DNA of 64,000 nt from Telopea speciosissima (Eukaryota; Streptophyta; Magnoliopsida; Proteales; Proteaceae): assembly GCF_018873765.1 (NCBI RefSeq), contig NC_057918.1:69158371-69222370 (forward strand). Reading direction: 5' to 3'. Positions 25,717 through 35,700 of the stretch are shown here, in pieces. The number at the start of each line of letters is the position of its first letter. Position 1 is the first letter of the stretch. Position numbers and translations under genes: made by a program. Below the pieces are notes generated by a model that was not told where the DNA came from, did not search any database, and saw only the letters and a program-made list of their open reading frames with translations.

Positions 25717-25960
25717 TAGGTGCTTGCGTGTCTTACCCCTGCAACTCAAAAAACTTTTTCCCAATAATATTATAGGGAGGGAATTGCTACAAGACTACGT
25801 GGCCCGTGCACCAATGAGGGGGCCAATGAGAGTGCACAGGGGCATCCAACAAGGATGGAATTTTATTTCATGAGCGGTGGGATGGTCATTTCGCCTTTCT
25901 TGTTTCTGGGCTCAGGTGCCACGCAATCCAGCAGCCATCTTTGTCCTAATATAATATTAA

Positions 25961-26086
25961 GGCAATGTTTGGTATGCATTCTTGGAATGCATTCTAAGTC
26001 GATTTCACATTCTCGAACGACAAAAATAGTTGTTTTTATCACCTGAGAATGCGAAAACGACCTGGAATGCATACCAAACACAACCT
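25961..26086. repeat. Small MITE (GTTTGGTATGCATTC type)
   Basis: The ends GGCAATGTTTGGTATGCATTC and GAATGCATACCAAACACAACC are inverted. The interior also contains inverted ATTCTCG / GAGAATGCG words. A half copy with GTGTTTGATATGCATTCAT begins at about 26472. Length and ends fit an hAT-like MITE. Target duplication not clear. Confidence 0.75.
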
Positions 26087-26331
26087 AAATAAAATACAAA
26101 GATGGAGGACTCAAGAATCCCCCAAGTATGTAAGGCCTCAACTAGACTTTGCACATTTATGACCCTAAGATCTTTAAACACAACCATTTGGATCTATCTG
26201 TTTTGAAAGCAAATATGTTGGTTGGTTAGTTTCTCTATACATAAATTTAAACAAAACGGCATCAAAAGGTGGTAAAAGAGTCTGGACATGGTTAAGAGAA
26301 TACATATTTAATAACGTTAACAAAAGGAGCT

Positions 26332-26411
<80 letters not shown>
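26332..26411 (+). tRNA. tRNA-Leu (anticodon UAG)
   Basis: An 80-nt gene with a complete cloverleaf. The acceptor arm GACAGTT pairs with AGCTGTC (one G-U), with discriminator A. The anticodon stem CCAGA/TCTGG encloses TTTAGGC, giving anticodon TAG, which reads CUA and other CUN leucine codons. There is a long class II variable arm, typical of tRNA-Leu. Internal Pol III promoters are visible: A box TGGCCGAGTGG and B box GGTTCAAATCC. No intron. A CAA motif about 10 nt upstream and a T5 run at 26432-26436 are the usual plant tRNA start and stop signals. Confidence 0.98.
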
Positions 26412-26412
<1 letters not shown>

Positions 26413-26431
26413 TAGAATAAATAAACATCTC

Positions 26432-26436
26432 TTTTT
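26432..26436 (+). terminator. Pol III terminator of tRNA-Leu
   Basis: TTTTT about 20 nt after the discriminator base, the first T run of four or more downstream. Confidence 0.85.
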
Positions 26437-26689
26437 ATTCACCGAAATAGAAAATTATCAAAACAAACTAGGGCGGTGTTTGATATGCATTCATACCCTC
26501 TTTTATCATTGTGTAGAAAATATCACAATTTATAATGGAGCTTTGAAGGCACATGTTATTGAAGAGAAAAAACTATTTTGTAAACATTTCAGTACACTTT
26601 CATCAAAATTCGTCAAATTTTTTTTTATTAAATATAGGAATTTTTAAGTTGGCCTCATCTGTTGTTGCTTTAGATGTGGTGTTTCCATT

Positions 26690-27400
26690 AGCCTGATTAA
26701 TATACTTTTTTTACCAGAAGTTTAACTTAGAAAGTTTATAGATATCTTTTTTTTTAAGCATCTTTTGTTTTTGAAAAGTGTTTAAATAAAAAATAAGGTC
26801 TTTCTGTACTAGATCAGATAAAGGAATAGTATCCATTTCTTATTCTGGTACAGATTTGAATACTTCTGTTTCTTCAGTTTTTTCGAAAGAAGCTAAAGCT
26901 TGACTTGACTCTTCATTAGTCATGAAAATTTAACTCATCTTCAGAGTCAGAATCGGTTTCACTATTTATAGAAAATAAGATATTATCAAAATCTGATATG
27001 TCATTTTCATAACAGATTTCGTAATCATTTTTTTCTATAAATTTAACCATTTTACGTGTTCCTTTTCCCTTATTTGGACAAGAGTTTGCGTAATGTCTTG
27101 GTTCTTGACAAATGTAACACATCCGTTTTTAGGAGTAGTTTCTTTTTTGTTAGTATTCTTTTTCCTAACAAATCGTTGTTTCTTATTATAAGAAGGCTTA
27201 GGCATATTTTTATTATATCTAATCCATCTAAATTTTTTAAACCTATTTTTGTTAAAAGGTTTAACAGATTTCTGAGGAATGGGTTTGCAACCAAATTCCC
27301 AGTAATCTTTAAGAAGAGAGTTACACATGGTAGGTGTAAGCTTCTTCTTTATTTGTTTAGTCGCTTTCGCTTCTAGACAATGAGCAATGAGTTAGTGATG
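26690..27400 (-). pseudogene. Endogenous pararetrovirus (Caulimoviridae) coat-protein fragment
   Basis: Two minus-strand frames (27035-27328 and 26916-27122) together resemble the C-terminal part of a caulimovirid coat protein. A Lys/Arg-rich, aromatic basic region is followed by a CCHC zinc knuckle (CYICQEPRHYANSC) and an acidic Ser/Asp/Glu tail. The basic region and the knuckle are in different frames, so at least one frameshift lies between them, and stops follow the acidic tail. No movement protein, reverse transcriptase or other viral domain was seen in the flanks. It is a short, broken genomic relic. The genus could not be assigned. A decayed gypsy-type gag is a less likely alternative. 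Confidence 0.6.
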
Positions 27401-29760
27401 AACAAAATTAATTCTATTTCCTAAAGTATCTGTACTACCTGTTTCAGTACAATATTTGGGTATGAAGAATAACATATTTCATCCCAAGGAGGTACTAATT
27501 TCTAAAAGAATTGATCAAGCCAAAACTTGGATTGTTTTGAGTCGAGGAGATGATAATTCTTAGGGGGGGTCCAAGAGACCCAAGAGACCCAAGTCACCAA
27601 CTCAAAAATGGATGGTGGCAAGAGGTAGAATATTCCAAGCCCGGTCGATCTATGATATAAGAGCATATGAGAGAGAATACTTGAGATCATGTTTTGTGAT
27701 CTCGGTAGCGGCTGATACGGATCAGGATCATCCAAACTCGGGCAAATATGACACTTTTGTTCCTGTTTTTTTTTTATAAACAAACTAATTTTTTTTTATA
27801 TTTTTACCCCTATTCTTACAACTGGATCGGGTCAGTATCAGGATCGGTTTCGACCGATACCAATCTGATCCGGCCAAAATCGGCCAATCCGATCCAATAC
27901 CTCAAACCATGCTTGAGATGGAGTTTTCCTAGATGAGGAAAGCTTGAGAAGTTGAAAACAAATGGAGTCACTATCAGAGTAAGTAATAACCCTATGGTTG
28001 ATTAACTCGGTTAATATGGGAGGCAGTGAGCATTACGTTTCACACTAGGATTGAGAAAGCCCCCCCACACACACACACACATATGTGGCAAATATGGTCA
28101 AGGTTGGCCCCCATGTCAGTAGTCGATCCCTAATAGTCAAAGCTTGGATGTGGCTGACCATGTAAGGAAGCTATGCCTTGAAATATGAAGGAGAAACCAA
28201 ATCAAAGAACGCTATTTCACCTTCTCTATACAAAGTCTCACCGTTTCCCAAGCTGAAGATAAAGGAAATTTAACATTAATATGTAGTTTCCATATAATAT
28301 GATCCTGAGTCCCTGACAATTGGGCCTGGGGTAGCTATGTGAGATATTGGGTATAAGGTCTTCAAATCTGGGTAAGATATGGGTGTAGGCTCTTGTGGAT
28401 CGATCACCGTTAAATAATGGTGTAAATGTTTCTTTTTCGTTTTTCTTTCCTTTTTCCCGTTACCTGTAAATGTGAAAGCTATACATCTACTACAAATAAT
28501 AACAAAAACATTACCATGCTAGGGTAGCGTTGAATATCAGTAGGCCCTTTAAGTACTAGCATTGTTATAGGGAGGCGGAATGGTCTTCAACATCAGGTCA
28601 TGGTGAAGTATGAAAGAATGACCAATTATTGTTATTTTTTGTGCCATGATAGACCATGAGAAGTCTCGTTGTACGAGTTTCTTCGAAGCGTCAATGCATC
28701 ATCAACAAATACATGGGCAAACTTCTTAAACTCCTATGTCCAAGATCTCCAATGTTTTTCTGCATAGCGAATGCCCAAGAGGCTTCTTCCCATTGAGTTT
28801 GGGAGATACTACCTGAGTGAGCTGCAGAAGATTGATCGGCCATGGAAAAAACCAGAGAAATGCAGAACACCAAAAGAAGAATATCCCAACTCGAAGATGA
28901 TAGCAATCAAGGAAAGGCCACGATCTCTGTCGATGCAATGCCGATCTCTACCGATGCCCTAGGGCGAGACCCACGATCGAAAGAATCCCACACAAGGATG
29001 AGATAGACAAAGTCCTAAAATAAAAGAGAACCTTAGAAATGGAAAGTCGGGAAGGAGAACGGGAAAACAACACGGTTCCCAATTTGAGGAAGATCCAGAG
29101 AGTCACCATTCAACAAGAGAATCCTGAGACGGGTCCAAAACAGGGATGTGGATCATCATAGAAGTCAGGAAGAAGACAAGTGGATGCGAAATCACCGAAG
29201 GACCAATGATCGCTGCGCACTAATTGATTTGCCCTCCCTCTATACTTAAGGGCCTGCGATTCTTAGGGTTTCTAGATTTTAAATAGTTTGGGGGGGGGGG
29301 GGGGGGGCTAGATTAAGGCCTTTCGGTAATGTTCCGCAAGAATGATTCTGGCAATTTTTTGCACCAGAAAACACTTTAGGAGTAGAATTGCGTTTGGCAA
29401 TTCCGAGTTGATTTTGCATCGCACTGAATGAAGCAGTCCAAAAAGTGCTGCGAGAACCAAAAACCAGAATTAAAAGATTATTTATTTTATGTTCTGAAAA
29501 TCACTACTTAAATTGAGTCCCGGCCCAACATTTCTCGTGGATCACAATAGTATCAGATTACACATTTTGATTTCAAAAGCACCTGTGGTACTAAGAACAT
29601 GATACTTCTTTTTCTCAAAAGAAAAACTAATTTTGGGAGATCAAAGATTAGTACGCTGTAGTCAATACAAATACATAAAGGGACAAAAGCATGATCAAAG
29701 ATTAGTACGCTGTAGACAATACAAATACATAAAGGGACAAAAGCATAATAAACTTGCAAT
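27401..29760. other. Spacer between the pararetrovirus relic and UGT80
   Basis: Contains ATCGG/CCGAT-rich degenerate repeat near 27820-27910, a CA microsatellite at 28066-28082, unassigned open frames at 28690-28960 and an 18-nt G run at 29290-29307. The end includes the 3' flank of UGT80. Confidence 0.5.
29290..29307. repeat. Poly-G tract (18 nt)
   Basis: Eighteen consecutive G. Similar tracts occur at 47812-47826, 48063-48076 and 48400-48410. Length may be affected by sequencing error. Confidence 0.9.
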
Positions 29761-32700
29761 TCAAGAACACCCAAAACATCTTCTTACAGAGCCAACATAT
29801 TGTTCAAAGAAACCCGGCGGTGCTGGGGATGGCTCTGGTTCAGACTTCCTGGGAGGAAGATGTTTAAAGAAGGCTTTTACCGCTCCTGTCACTCCATCCT
29901 CAGTTTCCATAGCCTTGGCCAGTTCTACAGCTGACTGCTTCACCTGCATTGATTGTTTAGGAAGTCTAAGGAAATAGAAGAAGGAAGACAATACAACAAA
30001 AAAATGAATATGAATTTCAAATTTAATTCAAATTAATATATATATATATATATAAACTTAAGTATTAAGTTAAAGGTTAATTATATGTATGATATTGTAG
30101 TTTTAGTATACATAGTGTTAAGTTCTAGGGGTATTTTAGTCTATTTCAGCCTCTAAGGCTATTCTCAGTTGTATTTACTTGGTTTAGTAGAGTGTCATGA
30201 GTACAGGGGTATACTCTCTCTCTCTCAAAGCTGGTTACAGAATCCTGGTATTGTAACATATAGAAATTAGGAAAATTCATAGATATTTTGTTTCAATATC
30301 ACTAACAAGATTCAAGCATAAGATTAGTTGATGGACTACTTTGCAACTATATTTTCTTTTTTAGTGCCACACATTGAATGTTCAATTTATGCATTACTGC
30401 AAGTTATTTGTCAGTGACTTCATTAATTTTGATATTCTCTTCATGTCATCTGGATTAATAGAGCTGCTATATGATGATGAAATGATCTAAGACGCCCAGA
30501 TACGGATTGAACATACACTGGAAACAAGATAAAACTCCTGTCTCAGATATAAGATACAGCATTGAGTATTATGGTCAATAAGTAGATAAAAAATTTCTCC
30601 ACTTTTCTTTCATTTTTTTCTTGGGCTATGCATCTTGTTACGGTATTTTATTATTGATAAATTTAAGGTACCTCCTAATCTTTGCAGACACAAAGCACTT
30701 GGACACATTCATAAGGCTGATCTGATGTAGTTTGAGTAAAGATTAGTTGAGTTGTATACATACATAATTTTGTATTTATTAATGAATGTATTTGATAACA
30801 CATATCGGACATGAACTAATATTCAAGAGGGAAATCATGCAAAGCCACTACCAGTAAAAGGTTTGAACTGATGGGTATGTGCACCTCTCACAAATGGGGC
30901 ATATAGTCATTGATTTCAAAACAAGATTTGAAATGGTTTGACCTGACATTTTTGTCAGTAGTGAATTATGGCATATTATTAGGTCACACATCCTAATTAT
31001 TACGCACAAAACTGAATAATGGTTCAATGTAGTGGAAGAACCAGAGTGACCAAGTATGGATTGAAAATCATGTAGCCTCATTGTCTTGAATATTTGAATA
31101 AAAAAAATCCAACTACCCTGGACTTAATTATTACCTTGGGGTCTAGCATGTAATTTATTGCACCAACCAGCTTCTCAAGTGAGAACTCATCAACTGGTAT
31201 AGGAGCAGGACCTACTCCTCTAGCATGCACTCGTTCTCCCCAGAAAGGTTGGTCGCCAAAGAAAGGTACAACAGCGGTTGGGCACTACAAATCAGGATAA
31301 TCACACAATCAGTCACCAAAGCAATAACGTGAATAAAAGTCTTCAACAAGAAAACTACAAAAGCAGTTACCGCAGCTTTAAGGCCAGCAGCTGTTGTTCC
31401 TGCACCCCCATGATGAACCTGAAAGCAAAGGGCAGAACAATACCGCCTCACAGTTAATAACCGAATGGGAAATCAGAGAGTTAAAAAATATGAGTGAAAG
31501 AATGATTTGAATATGAAACAATCAACATGAAAATACTTGCACTGAGGTTAAAAATTCCAAGGGCTTTGCCAACAATTTTCATCACACAGAAAATTATTAT
31601 CATAAAACTAAGAAAGCATATGGACATCAAAGACTGTAACATCATTCATGTCTTCATGATCCTCTTTTTAAGAAGTTAAACAGAAATACTCTACTCATTT
31701 ATACAAGTATGATCTATCCGTGGTTCTATATAAAATTTTGATATTTTCAAGCATTAGTTTATGTTGTGATGTATTTCTTTCATAGTTTATGTTCACAGTG
31801 TATTAATTTAATCCATTACACCATCCAATGGTCTTTCTAGAATGAATCAGCTACCAAGCATTGTTGCAGGAAGAGGAACACACGTAAGAAATGAATTTGA
31901 GATTTAACACAAAACAACCAATCAAAGCATTTTAACTTCATTTATCATGACTATGAAAGCAAATCTGGAGCTATGTTGGAGACAGATACATTCGAGAATC
32001 AGTTTTCCCAGTAGGCATGCTATTCCAATGATCAAGCAAAGCTGAACACCATGTAGACCAAGTCATAGTAAGCAGTTAACATTAACAGAATGAATTTTTC
32101 TGTTCTAAGCAAAACAGTTTAAGAGCATTTTGCAGTCACTAGAGAGTTCACATAATACCTCTCTTGTCTTTGATAATGTCTCTTCTCCTAAGGTTTAATT
32201 TAACTATGTTGGGCAACTGGCAGTATCTGTAGTGTGTTGTCATTGTTGGCAATAGTTCATCTGGGTACATTGATGATGTGACAGAGCAACAAGTTATTTC
32301 TTGGCAAATCCAGTGATGAGACCATGAGGAGGTCATTCATGACACTGAGGTATGAAGATGGCCACTGGGCCCACTGGCAGTGATTGTGTGGCAGTAATGG
32401 TGTACTAATGGCAGTGGTCAAGTGGAGGAGTAGATGAGGTAGATAAAGTGGCTAGAGTGCTTGGCTAAAAAAAAAAAAAAAAAACAATTTATAATAGCGC
32501 TGCCACGTGGCCCTCCCAGCCAGGCCATCAGGGCCAGCCGGGTCAGCAAGACTAGCCTGCCCAGCAACAGGGCAGGGCTGTAGGGGCCATGGTGCTTGGC
32601 AGCAGCATGGCAGCAGCCAGCCACGAAGGGCCAGCATGTGCATGGGGGCGTGCATGAAGGCGCATTGGCGGAGGGGCAAGCAGAATGAGTTGGGCTCACG

Positions 32701-35700
32701 TTCACGTACGTGAATGTGATCCTGACTCAAGCAGACTTGGGGTGTTTTGGTCGAAAATTGACCTAGGCAGGTCATGCACACAAGTGCTCGACCATTTGCC
32801 TGAATAAAGTTCAGAACTCATGATCTCTCAGCCAAAAATCCCTCTGATGATGTAAGTCATCTTAATACGAATTGTTCCAGAATAATGGTAGCCATCCCAT
32901 CAGCATCAGATCTCGATGATCCAAATCGCATGGCTTGAATCAGTCTTTGACAGGCGCTGACACCCTGTCGCTACATGTTCCCGCGTGTGGATCCTCATTT
33001 ATCAAGCATAGAAATGCTCGATACACAGAGTTACACTGAAGACGTTCTATATGTGTGTCACGTGCTCAATTAAGGGCGCTTAAAGATTCTGATTGCCTGA
33101 TCTTCATTAGCCACGCAATATTGGAGCTGATCTGACGATCGGAAATTCCTCTGCCATCTGAGATCAAACCAATGGGCCAGGTTTCTCCCGTATGTCCCTG
33201 CCAATCGGGATGCAATATGTCAAAAGCTGGATGGTGCTTTGGTGTTTCGTGCATCCTTGCTCACCAGAAAAAGATGCCGATCAGTGCGATTTGATTGCTT
33301 GCATAAGTCGTTAGTTCCATCATGCGAGGCGCCGCAATCGAACGCGGATATCAGACCCTCGCATATAGAGAGCCGATCAAACGGCTATTGTGCATTCCGT
33401 CAAGCCGTGCCGCTACACCCTGTCACGAAACTTCTTTACTCGGCCAACAATTCCTTTTTAAGGGCATCTAAGCCACCCCTTTTGGTCAAATCTAATGGTC
33501 CAGCTTTGACTGGCCATATCCCTTGTTTGGACTCCAAATGCAGTGGGGTTTGTTGTGTTGGTCTCTATTCTTAAAGACCTATCTACTGACATCGTGAGAG
33601 AGGGATTTTTGGAGCATTGAAGCCTTAGTTTTGAAGATAAATTTAATGAGGGATTGAACGGATTGTGGGGTGCATTCATTCTCTTCACCAACCATTGTTG
33701 AGAGCTTGTGAGCTCCATTGAAGGCCATTGCAGAGAAGAATGGTTGAGCTATAATTGAAGTGTTGAAGTCTTTTGAGGTGCAAGAGGAGAGAGAATAGGC
33801 AAAAGGGGTTCCATTCATTGAGTGCTTGAAGATTCAAGTGTCCCCACTTGCAAGGGGTCAGTTGAAGATTCCAGTGGGCTGTATTGGGGACCACTGTCAA
33901 GCCATCGCAGTTGAGATTACTCTAGAGAGGTAACCACTCAGTCACAAGCATAGTTAGTAAGTTCGGGTACGGCAATAATACGGGAACGGATCCGTACAGC
34001 AATTAATTGGCCCATATGACAATAGTACGGTTTCAAAAGTCCGGCGCAATAAAACGTGTACGGCAATGATACGGTACGTGTTTTAATACGGTTGCTCTGT
34101 AAATGTACGTGTTAGAATATATGTACTCCAGAATACCGTGGGGATATTCTGGTCCTTTTGGGGGTATTTTTATGTTATTAAGTGTTATTAGCTTATGTCG
34201 GCTATGTGGGTTTTAGTCCCACATCGCCTAGCTTCTATTATTTGTAACTTCCCCTCTATTATAAATAGAATGGCCTTTCTCTCATTAATACAATCAATTC
34301 CATTATTTTATTTCCTCTCTCTGACCCACGGTTCAACCACCATGGTATCAGAGCTGGTCTGATCTAGGTTAGAGAGAAGAAAAACCCTAATTTCTCCCTC
34401 CTTCCTTCCAATCGATCTTCTCTTCTTCTCCTTTTTTTCTCCTTTTTTTTCTGGTTCTGTTTTTCTCCCTTTCAGCCCAAAAACAGAGGCAGCACTAATG
34501 AGGTAAACATATGTCGATGATTTAGTGCTGCCCCCCCCCCCCCCTTTTCCTCCCATTGATTTTTATTAAAAAAAAAACCTGCTGGAAGCTTTTTGCAATT
34601 TGGAGTTCCTCCTTCCTTGAGATCAGATTTCGATACACCTGATCCTCTAACAGAGGAACACCCTGTGCAGCCTTTTTCCAGCCATATGTTACCCTATTCC
34701 TACACCTAACTCCCCTCTTTTCTTTCTCTCCACCAATTATTATTTTTTCCAGCCTAGATCCCCAGATCGATTTCACCTTGTCAGGGTTTTTCAAAACCCT
34801 GACTCCAATCGATGTTGGGGTTTCCTTTGTCAGATGTAGCCAATATTTCAGGGATATTTCCCACCTAATCCAAGCACTAATTAACCTCAGTTTGAACCCA
34901 ATCTGATGGCTGGATCTGTCCCTACAGCAAAAACTTTTCATCCTGCCTTTTTTGGTCCCTGTGAAAACCCTAACTCAAATCGACATTAGGGTTCCAGGTT
35001 TAAATACTTGCTGTCTTTTTGAGGGATGACTACTCCATCTATAGAGACCACTCTACCTCAGGTTTTTTTTTCAAAACCCTGGGCCAAATCGATTTTAAGG
35101 TTAGGGTTGTTTGCTATGGGAATTTTTAGTTGGTGTTTCTAACATCAAGAAGGACATTCTACTTCAACTATTTATGGCTTGAAGAAGGTTTACTGCCCAA
35201 GATTGCTGCTGCCCTCTTTTTTGCGATTTTTGGTGTTTCTCCCACATGAAGATCAAGTTTCCATTACCAAGGAGGTTGGTCGTTCGAACTAGAGATCCAT
35301 TCCAGTAGTGGTGGTCAGTATGTATTACAATATACAGCACCTTTAACAAGTCATCCTCTCTTTTGTTGAAGCCCCTTCCCTACAATCGATATTCCCTTTC
35401 AGGTTTTTTACAAAACCCTGGCTATAATCGATATAAGGGGTAGGGCAGTCCACTATTGCTGATTTTTTAGGAGAGTTTTATCAACCTCAGAGGAGTATTC
35501 AGCCCATGATTCAGCATCTTACATCAGGTTTTTTAAGTCAAAATTACTGTTCATTCTGGTGGCTTGGATTCTTCAATTTACAACCTATTTCACTTAATTA
35601 TTACTCTATGGCTGGCTGCTTCAACTGCCTATGGATGTGTCTGGTTGTTTATCTTAATTTGCTGGTTATTTTGAGCTTCACTACCTACCTTGCTGGTGTT

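Larger units (their letters stand above)
24488..25960. other. Upstream region of the zinc-finger gene
   Basis: Probable promoter and 5' leader of the minus-strand zinc-finger gene. It has pyrimidine/purine strand asymmetry around 24700-24850, microsatellites and a 20-nt poly-T at about 25580. No other gene seen. Confidence 0.45.

Noticed and set aside
28691-28962. Small frames on both strands, one with a hydrophobic N-terminus
   Set aside because: No homology recognised, no splice pattern, and adjacent frames are equally open. Not supported as a gene.
32418-32781. Overlapping open frames in a GC-rich block, possible gene in the UGT80 intron
   Set aside because: Open on both strands because of base composition. 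Low-complexity translations, no start context or splice signals, and next to a poly-A run, so more likely a repeat.
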